Positions 12,821 to 25,570 are shown, counted from the first letter of the stretch. The stretch is 64,000 bases of DNA from Diaporthe sp. PMI_573 (GCA_021399435.1 JAJTUP010000011.1:1-64000), one strand, 5' to 3'. A program made the numbers and translations. Notes: generated by a model not told the origin, from the letters alone.

Positions 12821-13044
12821 TGTCTTCGGCAGGCGTGTCCACTCAGGCGTCGACGATGGCAGCGGCCGAAAAAGAACAAGGGCCTCGGAGCAAGATTGCT
12901 GGAAGTTTGTGGAGGTCGGGGTCCTCGAGTCCTATCCGAGGACGGACAAACGGCATGGCCGAACGGACAGGCGAGTAGTGGAGGTATCACCAGGTCGGAA
13001 CGCGCAAGCATGCGAGTGTGCAGAGACGCAGAGACGGTGTTGGT

Positions 13045-13071
13045 CGACGGCGACGGCGACGGCGACGGCGA
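13045..13071. repeat. (GACGGC)n short tandem repeat
   Basis: About four copies of a six-base unit, CGACGG, lie upstream of the DOCK gene. There is no evidence that they are translated. Confidence 0.9.
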
Positions 13072-13587
13072 TGAGCAGGAGATGGCCGCAGACGAGCACA
13101 AGACAGCCGGCGGACTGACTGGCTGGCTAAAGAAAGGCCTTTGGCAGCAACGAAGCTGGGCAGGCGAGGCTGGCAGACTGATGGGGCCAGGAAGACGACG
13201 ACCAGGGCCTTGGCTCTGCAAGGCTTCATCAATTGATTGATCTTTGCTCTCATGCCTAGTCGGGTGGACGGACAGGAACGTAGTGTGGTGTAGCTGTCGG
13301 CCTGACAGAGGTACGGAGTGGTGGGCCGGGCCACAATAGCAGACCCATTAGAGCAGCCAAAGAGGCGCGATCCGTGCCCTCAATCCAATTGCCCCCACCC
13401 CTCCCATCCACGCCGTTTACCCCTGGAACTAGGACTAAACGGCAAAATCCCAACCTCCACCATTCAGGTTCCGCCCGGTTCTGCATGCCACACGTGCTGA
13501 ACGTGCCGAGCGAGCATGTGCTGCTATTTAGCCTACCGACGAGATACTGTAGGTACCTAGTAAAAGACTAGACTGGCAGTCTGTCAG

Positions 13588-13678
13588 CCCTTTTTTTTCT
13601 TCTTTCTTTTTTTCTTTTCCCTTTTCCCTTTTTTCCCTTTTTCCCCTTTTTTCCCTTTTTTTCCTTTTTTGCTTTTCC
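13588..13678. repeat. Long homopyrimidine tract (C/T only)
   Basis: About 90 bases consist almost only of C and T in blocks of CCC and T3-8. The opposite strand is pure purine, so triplex (H-DNA) formation is conceivable. Confidence 0.9.
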
Positions 13679-14383
13679 TGTCTTCTATTACACTTTTCGG
13701 TTTGATGGCTCTCTGGCCCTACGCCCAGTGTCACAGCCGAACTGCCTGTCCGGGCCAATGTGGAATAGCCCGACGTTGAACATTTCATGTCTGGGCCAAA
13801 ATCTACTTAGGCCATCTCTGTTACACCGTCTTGTCATCTTTCAAGGCTGATCGCCACTAACGGAAAGGACCAATCTCGTGGCAATGCAGGTCCGGAGCTC
13901 TTCACGAGCCTCATAGTGGCCGAGGCTCAAGCTTCGCCGGGCTTGTCATGCCTCATCTCATCTCGTGTACTTCGGAAGATTTGGCACCCAGGTCCATTAT
14001 TACTAGTGTACAACACATTGTAGACATCCCCTCCCACTCTATTTCTATTCCTTTGCCCCATTCCCATGCATATATAGGCGCATCGGATAGCCTATGTTGG
14101 TCCTGGCGCCTCTGATTTTCTTCTACTTTTTATTTTAAACAAGAAAAAAAGAGACAGAAAGAGAAAGAAAGAGAAAGAAGATCAGACAGTCCACTGGCAC
14201 CCAGATATTTTGGTACTGCATACATAATTAACACCCGTGACAAGTCGGCTACCTTGAGCGGAGACGCGGGCTGGTAGATCCCATCAGTTGACACAACAAT
14301 GGCAGCAAGTGATGCAGTGCAGCTGCTGCAGCTGCTGCCGGGCTATTCATGAACAAAACATGGGCTATCTTGGCGTGGCAGGT

Positions 14384-16486
14384 TCACGCAGCCATGGCTA
14401 TTGCTACGGCGACCACCATGAGCATACTCCATGAGCCGCCCACCGTGACAGACGCTCCTGAGGCCTCATCACTCCCTGGCGAGGTCGTCGCGTCGGTCAC
14501 AAGCTGGAGAAGAACGCCCTCCGCCGCGGTCAGGTTGAAGCTGACCGCTCCTCCCTCGCCCACTTGAACAATTTCCTCCTCGGCGTCGCCTTCTACTCGA
14601 GCTCCCGTCGCAGGGTCAAAAGTCACGCCCGACACGCTCACCGAACTCTTGGCGTTTGTGCCGGGGGCCTGCAGTCTGGTGACGCTGACATTCTGGCCAG
14701 CCGACCAAGACGACGTCACGGTCATGTTATAACTTGGCCTGGTTCCGTTGCTGAAGGCGGTTCCGTCCGTGGTGCTCAGTGTGGATGGGTTCGACAGGCC
14801 TTCTGTGCCGTTCCAAACACCCATATCGAGGAACACGAGCTTCGCAAGATCTTCGCCACGGTAGACCGCATACTGAGGGCACGCCTGCGTTAGCTATCAC
14901 ATACTGGAGTACGACTGGGGACGAAGAGTGTCACGGGACACTGGCTATCTTGTCCACTCGGGGATCCGGAGACCACTCGCTTGAGCGTCTCCCCGCAGAC
15001 GGCATATCGCCAACGAGACAACCTGCAGGCTCGGTCGGTCAGCCACAGGAATGGCGTCTTCACTTACGCCGCTGAGTTCACTCGAGTTCGCACCCGGCAA
15101 TGCCGCGATTCCGTACGACTCGTCCTCCGCCAACCCCTCCACTACCTTAGCGACAAAATAATGGCCGTAGAAGGGGGCACGGATTCCACCCGACAAGGTC
15201 TCGTTGTTCAGCTCGTACGACCAAGGCGTAAACGCCGAGTACTGCGACTGGGCGCCAAGGTGGAAGTAGACCCTGGGCATCCCAATGCTGGCGGCCATGA
15301 GGACGTAATCCACAGCCCAAAGCGCAGCTCCAAAGGTGTCGCTGATCCCGCTCCGCCCGCCGCAGCTGACACTGTTGGTCTCGCCAAAGACGAGGGGCGT
15401 GTTGGCCGCATCTGCCGCGGCGACTTGAGGCACAAACTGGGACACGTTCAGCCACAGTGTGGTATGGTTGCTCAGCAGATCCAGCCGCATCCTCAGCCAG
15501 CGCTCCGTGTCGCAGGTCGACTGCGGGTACAGGTGGACCGAATAGGTCTGCACGACCTCGTGCTCCTCGTCGACCAGCCCTCCTCGGGTCAGGTTGACGA
15601 TGTCAAAATCGTCAATCTCGTCCTGCTGGTCTGGCACCCATGGCGGGTCGGCAAACACAGCCGCTTGGAACTTGGGTGCAGAATCGCCGGCCTCGGCGTA
15701 CCACGACGCGTTCATTATGCTCGCGGTGAGGTTGTTGAATTGCGTGATATACTCGGCTACCCCCCAGCTCGCAGATCTCCAGCCCTTGTCGATGAAATGA
15801 TCTATCTCGTTGCCGAGCTCGAACATCACCAGCTTCTCCCCGAGGGCATCCCACACAGCACTCGCTTGTTCCTGGGTATTGGCCCAGTTGCTGGAGTTGT
15901 CCGCAAGGTTGAGACAGTAGATAACCTCGGTGCCGTCTGGGAAATAATCCGCAAACGTTGAGAACCAGGACGCAGTGACATTCCATTGCGTGCTGGGCTT
16001 GGTCCTCTCGAGCGAGGTGACATTCCCGGGGAGGCTGTCCACAATGTAGGTCTGATCGCTCGTCGTGCCTCCGATCCGAATAGGCGTGGCCTTGCCTGTC
16101 AAATTCGAGAGGCCTTGAAGCAGGGTGGCCATGAGACTGCTGTTGGTGAAGGAATTCAACCAGACTGGCTCAACCGAGTACGCCATGGCATCCTTGTACC
16201 GTGTTAGCCGGTGCTCTCAGCTTCAGGAAGAATGGACATTATGGAGCACCCGAACATCTTGATCCACGGTGATGCTCTCACGCAAAGGCTATCCTATTAT
16301 GGGACCCATCACGGACGACGACTGAGGCGGAGAAGGTTCCCGGGAGGGGTTGGGGGTGGTGGGACTGCTTGAATCACTCACGGGACCGAGAGCTCGCGTG
16401 GGTAGGTTCGCGGGCACGTCGACATTGCTCGTACGAGCCACAGCAGACCCGGCGCAGGCCAGGATAATTAGCGAGGATAGACCCAT
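14384..16486 (-). CDS. GH79 family glycoside hydrolase (beta-glucuronidase-like), secreted, probably GPI-anchored
   Basis: Three exons, complement(14384..14872, 15068..16192, 16382..16486), give 572 residues. The introns are 195 and 189 bp. Exon 1 encodes a signal peptide (LSSLIILACAGSAVA). The catalytic TIM-barrel begins with AYSVEPVW and IRIGGTTSD, typical of GH79. Family knowledge places the acid/base Glu in ELGNEID (about E164) and the nucleophile in VFGETNS (about E306). Skipping the second intron joins ELSG to YAVYRGEDLAKLVFLD, the start of the C-terminal beta domain (GH79C). Reading through gives a poor-fitting extension and an early stop. More than a dozen NxS/T sequons indicate heavy glycosylation. 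The last residues are a serine/glycine-rich segment followed by a hydrophobic tail (MLMVVAVAIAMAA), consistent with GPI anchoring. The substrate is probably glucuronide residues on arabinogalactan or similar plant glycans, by inference from the family. Confidence 0.88.
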
Positions 16487-17463
16487 TGCGGGTGTTGATG
16501 CCGGGCACGTATTCCTTTGCCAAGCCCTCACAGTCTGTACGGATTTGCGTTGTTTGTTTTGTGAGAAGACGAGCGGCCCCCGTAGGTGATATTAGGGCAC
16601 GCGTGGGCGCGCGACGCAAGTCTTGGGTTCATCCTCAATATATAAGATATTCATCTATCATCTGGTCCTCGGTCCGTCGCGGGCCGTAGGAAGCGACGAG
16701 ACTTAGGCGCAGGCGTTCATGCGGAGAAAATCTGGGGTTGAGGCAGGGGGAAGGTCGTGGCCTGCCTTACCCTCGGGCTAAGTATCACCGCGAGCACGAT
16801 GTGAAAACCTGGTAGCGCCCAGTAGGCCCCCAGAGCAACCTCAAACCACATACAGCATAGGCCATGCCCACACACCCTGGCCATCGTATGACGCACACCC
16901 TTCAAGCCAACAAGGTGGTGCCGCCAACGGTGCTCTGCAGGAACATGAGCGGCACATGCATCAAACATACGGATGGTCGCCGAGGCGAGGCAGGCTTTAG
17001 GAGACCAGTCATTATCAAGTTGGCGGACGGGCCAACCACATACACACGTGATGGCGGGAAGCAAGCAAGACATTAATTATCGTGATTTCATTTTTGCGGC
17101 AGATCAGCATATTGCATTGTATCTTCAACACGCCTGAAAGCCAGTCCTCGCGGTTCTTGTAACTTTATATTCAGAGATGTACCGGTACCGCGTCCACCCG
17201 ACGACGGCCACGGGGACTCGACCACTGATACAGATGGACGATGGGTAACAACCCAAGCCGATGCCGAACCTTTTACCCATAACCCACACAGTACTTAGAT
17301 AACCTCCAACGCCATTGAATAAAAATTGTAGACCATCATGACCTTGTCCATGTACAGTGAATAGTGAAAAAGAAGAAAATGGGGGGGGGTTGCAGTGGCT
17401 ATGATTGAGAAGTCGGAAATTGCGATGGCATAAGGGAGAGAAGCCAGGGGAACTGAGCTCCGA
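16487..17463. other. Intergenic region
   Basis: This is the promoter side of the GH79 gene and the 3' side of the bZIP gene. I see no gene. A G9 homopolymer lies at 17381-17389. Confidence 0.55.
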
Positions 17464-19348
17464 TCAGATATCGGCCGTAAGCATTTCAAGCCTCGTGCAA
17501 ACGTGTTCCATGCTTTCTGACAGCCTCTGGAACCGAGCCATGGCGCGAGCAGCATTTTCCTCCTCTTCGGTAGCGTCGATGAGCTCATAGCGGGCGAGCA
17601 TCTTCTCTGACTCAACGCCGCCAAACAGATCATGCTGCGCAAGGCCGCCCAAGTCGAGCTCGGTAGGTGTCTGCGCCTCGGAGCAGGCTGTGACCGAAGA
17701 GCCATGGTACAAAGCAAACTCGGGGTCGTTTTCGAATTGCTCGTCCACGACAAGCGGCGACTCGGGAGCCTTTGGTGCGCTGAGCTTCTCCTCGGCCACC
17801 ATTGGGCGCTCGATGACAGGCATATCGACCTTCTCGTCGTGTTCGGACTCAAACGCCTCGCCAACAAAGTTGGACGACTTGCCGGCGAGTACAGACGCAT
17901 CGATGACCGGCTCAGGGGTCTCGAGAACAGCGTAAACCTGGGGCTGGTAGTTGTAGGCCTCGGCGTCAACCCCGACCATGGAAAAGTCCATGTTCTGCTC
18001 TGGGAGCATGGCAAGACCAATCTGTTGACGCTGAACCTGCTGGTGGGCGGCGTAGGGGTTCACGTCCTTGGGTGCCTGCCGGGCATCTTGCCTCTGGTCA
18101 ACCTGAGGGGCCGGCTGGGAGGCAGGGGCAGGGTTTGTGCTGAGGCGCTCGAGAAAGTCTGAGAAGGAAGGCGAGGAGAGAAGCATGCGGGTCAGATCGG
18201 ACAGCCGCTTGTTCTCGTCGAGCAGGGCTCGGTTCTGAGCCCGCAGGTCACCGTTCTCAGTTACCTTGCCGGCAATCTCTGCCTCAAGCTGGGTGATGTA
18301 TTCTAGAACAAGTTAGCAGCAGGCTCGTAGGAACCGTGACGGTGGCAAGGTTTTTTCAAGACTTACCCTTTCTCCTGGACCTGAATGCGCGGGCGGAAAC
18401 CTTGTTACGCAGCTGGCGTCGCTCCTTGCTGCTCAGCTTCTTGCCCTCCTCGCTTGCCAGCAGCCTCTCATCCTCATCCATGTCGTCCTCGTCCTTCCTG
18501 GGGCGCGGGAGGTTTAGCAGGGGGCCGCTGCCCTGGGAGTCGGGGCCCGAGGACTTGGCACGCATCGAGTTCAGGAGCTGGGTGATCTTCTGCTCGACGA
18601 TGGGATCGGTGGGCTGAGCACCGCCTTTTGGACGCTGCTGCCTGGACTGCTGGTTGGCGCGGTGCTGCTGCTGCTGCGCGATGATCTGCTGCTGCTGCCT
18701 CTGCTGGGCCTGGGCCTTGGCCAGGGCAGCCTGCTGGTGCATGCCCGGCCAGACGCGACCGACGTTGCTCTGGCTGGGGACTCCCGGGGGCGAGGGTAGG
18801 CCGTGGTCCTCGTGTCCGCCAATAGCGTTGGGGTTGATTGTGGACTCGCCGAAGAACAGGCCCTGGTCGGCGGCGGAGGGCGAGTCAAAGTCCATGTCCA
18901 TGGCGGCCTGGGCCGGGGAGGCGTTGAAGTCAAAGCCGTCGTTCATGTTTGCAAAGTAAGCGTCGATGTCGAACTGCTGGTAGCCGGCGGCGATGTGGGC
19001 GTTGTTCTGGTTGACCTGCAGGGTGTTGGCCAGGGCGCCGGGGACGATGCCGGTCTGCTGCTTGTAGAGGTCGTACTGGTGGCTGGGGCCGGTGAGAGGT
19101 TGAGCCGAGGAGGCGGAAAGCAGGGAGCCCTGCGTGGACTGAACGGTGGCCGGAACGGGCCTGGCGAAGGGGGTGAGGTTCTTGGAGGCGGCAGGCGACA
19201 GCGAGGGCGAGTGTGAGTGGGTGTGAGGGTGGTACTGGGCGGCAGTGTCGTCGTAGCCGGACAGGTCGAGCATCGAGTCGACGAGCGGATCGATTGAGCC
19301 AGGCTGCGAGGCAGCTGGGCTCTGTGATTTGATATGTTGTGTGGACAT
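17464..19348 (-). CDS. bZIP transcription factor (ZIF1/IDI-4-like)
   Basis: Two exons, complement(17464..18302, 18367..19348), give 606 residues. The 64-bp intron (GTAAGT, branch GCTAAC, acceptor TCTAG) falls exactly within the basic region, joining RSRRK to EYITQLE. The basic region reads KERRQLRNKVSARAFRSRRK (N-x7-R contacts N and R visible). The leucine zipper follows (about 329-370; LEAEIA, LRAQNRALLDENKRL) and then DLTRMLLSSPSFSDFLERLS, which I associate with the filamentous-fungal ZIF1/IDI-4 group from memory. The N-terminal half is rich in Gln, Ser and Pro, with a polyglutamine block (about 215-245) that probably acts as an activation domain. The C-terminal half is acidic. The protein should act in the nucleus as a dimer. 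Targets are not visible. The start ATG follows a long leader, and the next 4.9 kb upstream has no gene. Confidence 0.92.
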
Positions 19349-20130
19349 GCTCCCTTGTGTCTCTTTCTAACCCCTGGTTATAACCCACGCGGACGAGCTC
19401 TACTTCCTATCCGAGAAGTGGCGATGTGGTGACTAGACACGGCCAAGTCGAGTCGGGCTGGATATACGACGTCGCAGCGGTATCGATACACCGGCGATCG
19501 ACGGGGTTGATCGGCTGGTGTTTAGTTGGTCTGGCGAGTGAGTGTTGAGGAAAAGGATGATAGGCTGACGGGGTGGACTGGTGATGGAAGGACGGATGGT
19601 AGATGAAATAGGATAGCAATGGTGGTTGGTGATAGAAGTGGGAGAGCAGAATCAGACGTGAAACAGGTTCGCGGCCAGAGGAGGAGAAGAAGGGACGGGC
19701 ACGGAGTGGGAGATTGGGGGGGTTATCTTTGAGTGGGTGCCTGTGCTGCCGACGTGCCAGGATGGCCAGGAATGGCGTTCGGTGGAAGGTGGGCGCAGCG
19801 GGATGGGGAGTGGGTTTTGGGGAGGGGGCAGGGGGGGCAGGGGGGCAGGGGACAAGGTAACAGCCCAGGTGGTAACCAGCGACTGGAAGAGGCAGAACCT
19901 CGGGAGGGCGGGAGGGCCCAATGCGAGAAGCGACAGGGAATCCGGTCCCCGTCCAGGGAGAGGACGCGCGTCCTCCGTACCCTTGGTCGCCCACTTTGAT
20001 GCCCGACGGACCAATCAGCCCGCGCCCCACCAGCTCGACTCCTCGACTGTCTGTCCGTATCTTTCTGTGGCTGTCCATCAATCATCCTTGGCCGTCCCTG
20101 GATCGCCAGGAAGGAGACATTACACATGAC

Positions 20131-20163
20131 CGTGTGTGTGCGTGTATGTGCGTGTGTGTGTGT
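20131..20163. repeat. GT-rich imperfect microsatellite
   Basis: GT dinucleotides are interrupted by CG and AT steps. The stretch lies about 0.8 kb upstream of the bZIP start, and a CA run follows at 20358-20375. Confidence 0.9.
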
Positions 20164-21151
20164 TGATATTGTTGGTGAGGCGTCAGTCGGGTCAAGCAGT
20201 CTTCTCAAGAGTCTGTCAAGAGCAGCCCCATCCGGGTGTGCGGTGTTCGTAAGGCTGCGTTGTTGTCCTCCTCTTCTGGCTGAGTGAGCAGCATGCTAGC
20301 AGCTTTTGCCGTTTCACCGGGCATGATGACGACGACGCTACCGTCTACACACCAAGGACACACACACACACACACCCACCCGGATATAACGCATACACCC
20401 ATCGCCCCGTCCCCGTACACTACACACTAGACCGTGTACCGTCTGTGGTACGACAGACATAGAAGCTGTCGCGGAGTCGAGCTGTGCCGTGTGCACAACA
20501 TACAACATGTCGGCACCATGGCGGCATCGCAGAGGCCTGGCCCCGTCTTCTATTGTGCAATCTCCGGCACCGTCGGCGCGTATCCACAACAAGGCTGACA
20601 GGAATTCTTCCCCGTCAGTTAGTCAGTCAGTCAGTTCGTCAGTTCGTCGGTAGGCCTTGCGGTGTGCTGTGGACTGCCTACAATCAGTCTCCCACCAGTG
20701 ACCACCTACCACAGTGTTCAGCTTCCACCAAGTCTTTCATGGGTCATCCCTCCCACTGCCTCTCCAGGAATGCCCAGTCCCGGTACTGACAGCACTCCTC
20801 CCGCATGGCCAGGCAGGCCGAGTACTGGCACCGCTTGTGGGCTGCAGTCCCGTTTATTCTGATGAGCTGCCAGGCACAGCCTCCACAGCCCGTTGCTGTG
20901 CGCTCAAGCCTGTCAAGTATCCGTGTCCTAAGTATCTAGGTACCATGTGCAGATATCTTTCCCCCCATCAGTTACTCTGGCCAAGCTTTTCGCCCCTTCT
21001 TGTTCTGGCGGAGACCTGCCCCAAGTCAGTCCATCTGAACATGCCATGCAGACCACCATGCGGCACCTCAGGCTGGGTCCCGTTCATCCAGCATCACCAC
21101 ACATCAGATCTTGTTTCTGTGCCGCGCTCAGGAAAAGCCTACCAACTTTGG

Positions 21152-21181
21152 GCTGCTGCTGCTGCTGCCGCCGCCGCCGCC
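21152..21181. repeat. (CTG)n(CCG)n triplet repeat
   Basis: About five CTG triplets pass directly into about five CCG triplets. The surrounding frames show no gene, so translation is not supported. Confidence 0.9.
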
Positions 21182-24100
21182 GTGGTCAACCACGATACAT
21201 GTTGCAGCACAGAACTATGAAGCAAGCCTCAGACGCCGGCCTCAGGAGGCGAAGAAATGGGGCCGGCACTCAGTATAAACAGCCGCGGGCCCATCTCCGA
21301 GCCTTCGGAGGTTGAAAGCGGAGCCCATCGGGCAATCCAGCTGGACAGGGGGCCTCGTTTGTCCCTGCGCCCTCTCAGCCTCACGAGATGCCCTCGAAAC
21401 ATTTCACTGTACAGCACCCTACCACAGAACCGCGGGAGCTCGTCTGCATGGCATGGCCCTGGCGGCCGTCGGAAACAAATCCCCACAAGGCGAAAGCGGC
21501 TCCCTGCCAGGACAGGCAACTCATGGGTTTCAGCCCCTTTTTTTTCCCTTTCTCTTTTCCCTTCCTTCCCTCCCTCGTCTGACCGATGCACAGTATGCTC
21601 GGTTGTAACCCTCCAGACTTCGAGAACCGTAGCATGGTGCTTCTGACGAGGGTCGCCTTGCTGTGTGTATGCGCATCATGCGAGGCGGCGTGCTGTACCG
21701 TGCATCGCGGTGAGCCCAGCATACCACTGCCTCCCGTCAATCCTCGGTCCCACCCACGACTACCGGTCCAACGCCTATACACTGGGGTTAGGCAATACCC
21801 CATCGCTCGGCTAGGGTTTGAAAAGCCTTTGTCACAGACCATACCCGTAAAAGCTCATTGCTTCTCGTGCTGGCAAAGTCAACCTATCCAGGCGCCTGGT
21901 CTGCCTGTCTCATGATGAGGGCGACCGGCGGGTGCTCATATCTACGCAGAGAAGAGCAAATCCGCTTGGCTTGCCAGCATGTATTTTCTTCGATTCGCCC
22001 AACAGCTGAATTGCCCACCTAGTGACAGTAGCTGGTTCTCTTCGACCAAAGAAACAAGCCGTGGTGCGCCGTCGATCTCGTGAGATCAGCCAATGTGGCC
22101 AACCGTTGCCCGAGCAGGGTGGGTTCTCCTGAGTCCCGCCCCGGTGGAGCACGACAAGCTCCAGCCCGGGCCAGAGTTTTGGGACGACAGTTGAGCTACT
22201 GTGTGTAGCCTACCGCAGCTCAAGCGTCGGGTTGTGGGCGCATTGGAGAATTTCGGCCGGGGGCGGAGACGACCACGGATGGGCGAGGTTTTATTTTTAT
22301 TCACCACAGTCTCACAGTTTCCTGGCCACACTCGCCTTCAAACCATCCTTTTCTTTATCTTCTTGTCGGCCCCTAAAGGCCCCTGAAGGAACATTTGTCG
22401 CCCACTTTACGGCGGCACATTCTCGATCAGGACAACGGCCGGCAGAATTCTTTCGCCCTGCATCATATCCAGACACAGTTCATGCTGTGTGGGGATGTCG
22501 CCCTACGAGCTCCGGCACTTGTTTGCAAAAAGCGACGAGGACGGCCTCGCCACCACCCAACAAGGTCCGTCCGGGCGTCCACATAGTCCCGGTGTCGATA
22601 TTGAGCCCAAAAGCGAACCTGGGACCGGACCTGTCCCAAGAGGCAATCACAAGAGCCCTCTCTACTAAGCCCTAGCATCGCATTACCGAAGTCCCGACCA
22701 GCCACGAGACAGTAGAAGTGACAGTGACATCATCCCGTGGCTCAGCTAACTTTGTCGTCGGGTACACGAGCGACCAGGTAAAGTAGTGAGCATAGACTTT
22801 GGTGTGCTCCAGCTGCAGCAGAGTTAGAAGGCGGGATCGCCCATCGCTGTGGCTTCGGCCCCGAGGCCCCAGCCTTTTCAGCTGGTGCGGGTGACTCGAG
22901 ACCCCGAAAGCGCCGATGCTGGCCGGCTGGCCGACCGACTGCTGAAAAACTTTGCCATCAATGTAGGTTTGTTTTATGGCCGCTGCTGCAGCAGCACAAC
23001 CGCTACTGCTCGCCCGGGGACAACAGGACGGTCGGTGGAATCTCTCTAGCCATGTCTGCGCTGGCATCAGGAACTATACCTTTGACCCTCGGTCCTCGGA
23101 AAGATGCCTGCGGCTGCGGTGGGATGATCCGGGAGGCCGCCTAGACACCTAGACAAAGCTGAGCCGCGGCGGACTGTGAACAAGAATGCTGGTGGTTGTT
23201 GCCCGTTGGGCCGCGGCTGTGCGCACCCTGGCATCTGCCCATCTCTGCACGGCTGGTGCAGAAGCATGCTTGCTATGTATGCACGTATGCTCTTTGAATA
23301 GCTCACCTAGTCCACATTGAGGATGGCGTCGATGAAGCTTACGTATGCATGCACACCCGTCCCGCCGTCGTCCCGGTCGTCCATAACGGGTTCCACATTG
23401 GCTGCAATGAGTGAGCCAGAAACCTTCAACACTCGACAGCTGCTACATACATCACGCAGCAAATCTATGTAGGGTGTAAAAGTCTCAGTGCAGCACCTGG
23501 CAGTGTCTCGTCATGGCCTGGCATCCCGGTCCATGCTGAACCACCATCATATCCTCCTCTTAGACGAGGCAGCCGAGCGAGGCTGCTGTCGCAATCTCAA
23601 CATCACGCATACGCTCGTGCGTGCCAGGTGTCGATGCAGCCAGCTGGGGTGACCGCCCGGGCGAGGTCATTCAACGCCAATGGTGGTGCTATTCATAGAT
23701 GAAACAGAACATACCAGGCGCACCCGCTCTCATCTGGCTGCTGGTTGACAGGCAAAAGTGGGCGGTGTGTCAGTGCCTGTCCGGTGCGATGGTCCGACAC
23801 GTCAACAGACGTTTGTGGTCTCAACTTCTCAACTCTACGCCCCACTGACTGGATTCCGTACACCACGAGCCTGGCCCACCCTCGGTGCAGATAGTGAAAG
23901 GCCTGCCGCAACCACCCAACAGCCACCTCATGGTCAGACCAACCTCTCACCCAGCCTGGAACATGCGCACCTCGGGGGGGGAGGGGGTTAAGGGGCCAAT
24001 CTGTGCCCCGCATGCTCGACAGATGCCTGTTTGTCTTGTCACGGCGTGCTGAGAAAGAAGATTACAACCATTGACTGTATCGGATCTTGTTCGGATCTGC

Positions 24101-24226
24101 TCTATCGCCGACGCCTTGACGTGCCAGCTCTTTTTGGATCTACTTGCTGTGTTCGTCTATACCACAACCACAACCACAAAACGCCTTGCTCAACACGAGT
24201 TAAAGAGACACAGAAAGGGGTGGGAT

Positions 24227-25379
24227 TTATTGCGGCACGATGACCGCTCTGAAGTGCACCTCGCCACGGTCCAGCTTGTCCATGGCCTCTGTAATGCCCT
24301 CCTCCGTCATGGGGTAAGTCTGGATAACGGGCTTGATTTGATGCAGCGCCGCAAACTCGAGCACTGTTGGGGAGGGAGAAGAAGGTATCGTGTCAGCGGC
24401 CCGATCAACACGCATCAAAATTTGGCTTCTGCCACAGACGAGGTCCACTTACTGTCCTTGTGCATCTGCCTCGCGGCCACAACGGAGCCCTGGACGGTGA
24501 TGCCGCTGGCAAGCATGGCCATGTAGGGGATCGAGAAGTCCCCCGAGGCGACGGACAACGGGTGGATGGTGGAGCCGGGGGCCATGATGGGCATGAGGAG
24601 GTTCCATTCCGGCTGCGCGCTGGTGGTTACCAGGAGCCGGTCCAGCTTCCGGGCGACCTTGAGCTCGTTCTGGCCCCTGGTGGCGATGAACTCGTGTGCG
24701 CCGAGCCTGATGGCCTCGTCCTTCTTGGAGTTGCTGCCCGAGAGCACGACGACTCGGGCGCCCATGGCGCGTGCGAACTGGATGGCAATGTGGCCCAGTC
24801 CTCCGACGCCCATGATCCCGACAGTCTCGGTGGGTCTGGTGTTGTAGGCCATGAGCGCCGTCCAGACTGTCGCACCTGCGCACTGGAAGGGCGCCGCCTC
24901 CTCGTCGCTGAGCTCGTCGGGGATCCTGAACAAGAAGGCCTCGCGCCAGACGGCGTGGGAGGCAAAAGAGCCCTGGTCAAGGTCGGCGGCTGCGTACATC
25001 TGCCTGTCGTTGCAGTACTGCTCGGTGCCGGTGAGACACTGCTTGCAGTGGCCGCAAGAGTCGTGCTCGTAGCCCCAGCCAACCCGGTCGCCCTTCTTCA
25101 GCAACTTGCAGTCGGGGCCTAGGGCCTCGACCACCCCGACGCCCTCGTGGCCCAGCACCATGTCTGCGTTTTTCTGTATGGGAGAGAAGTCAGCCAAGCT
25201 CCTTCTGGAATCGCGCCGGGGCCGAGATCTGGGAGCGCTACATAGTGCAGGTCTGTGCCACAAAGACCGGAAGCGGTGACCTTGAGCAGGACCTGGTCGC
25301 CGGACAGCTGGTCTGGCTTGGTGGTGGTGGCCTTCTGGACTCCATCCTTGGAGCCTCTGAACACGGTGAAGGTAGGCAT
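24227..25379 (-). CDS. Zinc-dependent alcohol dehydrogenase (cinnamyl/ADH6-like, NADP type)
   Basis: Three exons, complement(24227..24363, 24453..25173, 25242..25379), give 331 residues, close to the 340-360 usual for the family. The introns are 89 and 68 bp. The catalytic zinc ligands are visible: Cys in GLCGTDLHY (about C40) and His-Glu in LGHEGVG. The structural zinc site is the HDSCGHCKQC...C cluster, although the family normally shows one more conserved spacing. The Rossmann fold carries GVGGLGHIAIQFA and a following SNSKKDEA segment that suggests preference for NADPH. Intron 1 joins TDLHY to KNADMVLGHEG. It reduces aldehydes or oxidises alcohols, probably in the cytosol; the substrate cannot be read. 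A TATATA-containing stretch about 180 bp upstream may be its TATA box. Confidence 0.92.
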
Positions 25380-25560
25380 GATGACGGGTGTGCGAGTGCG
25401 ACAGTAAAAGGAGTACGAGATCCCGGGGGCTTTGGGGCGGAGGGGGGGGGACTCTGCAATGGATCAAGCAAGTATTATCTTTGTGTGTCTAAGTGAAGAT
25501 ATTCTACAACACCTCACCCACCGACACTCTCCCCTCAGGAAACGAGCATACCGGGTCCCC

Positions 25561-25570
25561 TTTATATATG
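25561..25570 (-). promoter_or_regulatory. Possible TATA box of the alcohol dehydrogenase gene
   Basis: On the minus strand the sequence reads CATATATAAA, about 180 bp upstream of the ADH start codon. Position and composition suit a TATA element. No transcript start is known. Confidence 0.4.

Larger units (their letters stand above)
12435..14383. other. Intergenic region with tandem repeats and homopyrimidine/homopurine tracts
   Basis: The long open frames on both strands are GC-driven and show no conserved motif or splice structure. They probably cover the promoter and leader of the DOCK gene, which is transcribed leftwards. The stretch also holds pentamer and trimer repeats, a 90-bp pyrimidine tract, a purine tract near 14135-14185 and a TAGGTA motif at 13550-13560. 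The right end is downstream of the GH79 gene. Confidence 0.6.
19349..24226. other. 4.9 kb gene-poor region upstream of the bZIP gene
   Basis: No reading frame here has a recognisable domain, and I found no convincing splice-linked set of exons. It contains GT/CA repeats (20131-20163, 20358-20375), GTCA-type repeats near 20615-20650, a CTG/CCG run (21152-21181), a T/C tract near 21536-21580, a TAGGTA motif at 20934-20944 and a G-rich run at 23974-23987. The part next to 19349 must hold the bZIP promoter. Confidence 0.55.

Noticed and set aside
12565..13240. Overlapping 180-220 codon frames on both strands upstream of the DOCK gene
   Set aside because: They contain the GGTGC and GACGGC repeats and low-complexity runs; they are best read as promoter and leader DNA.
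14981..15961. 326-codon plus-strand frame
   Set aside because: It lies wholly within the GH79 gene on the opposite strand, whose catalytic motifs are clear.
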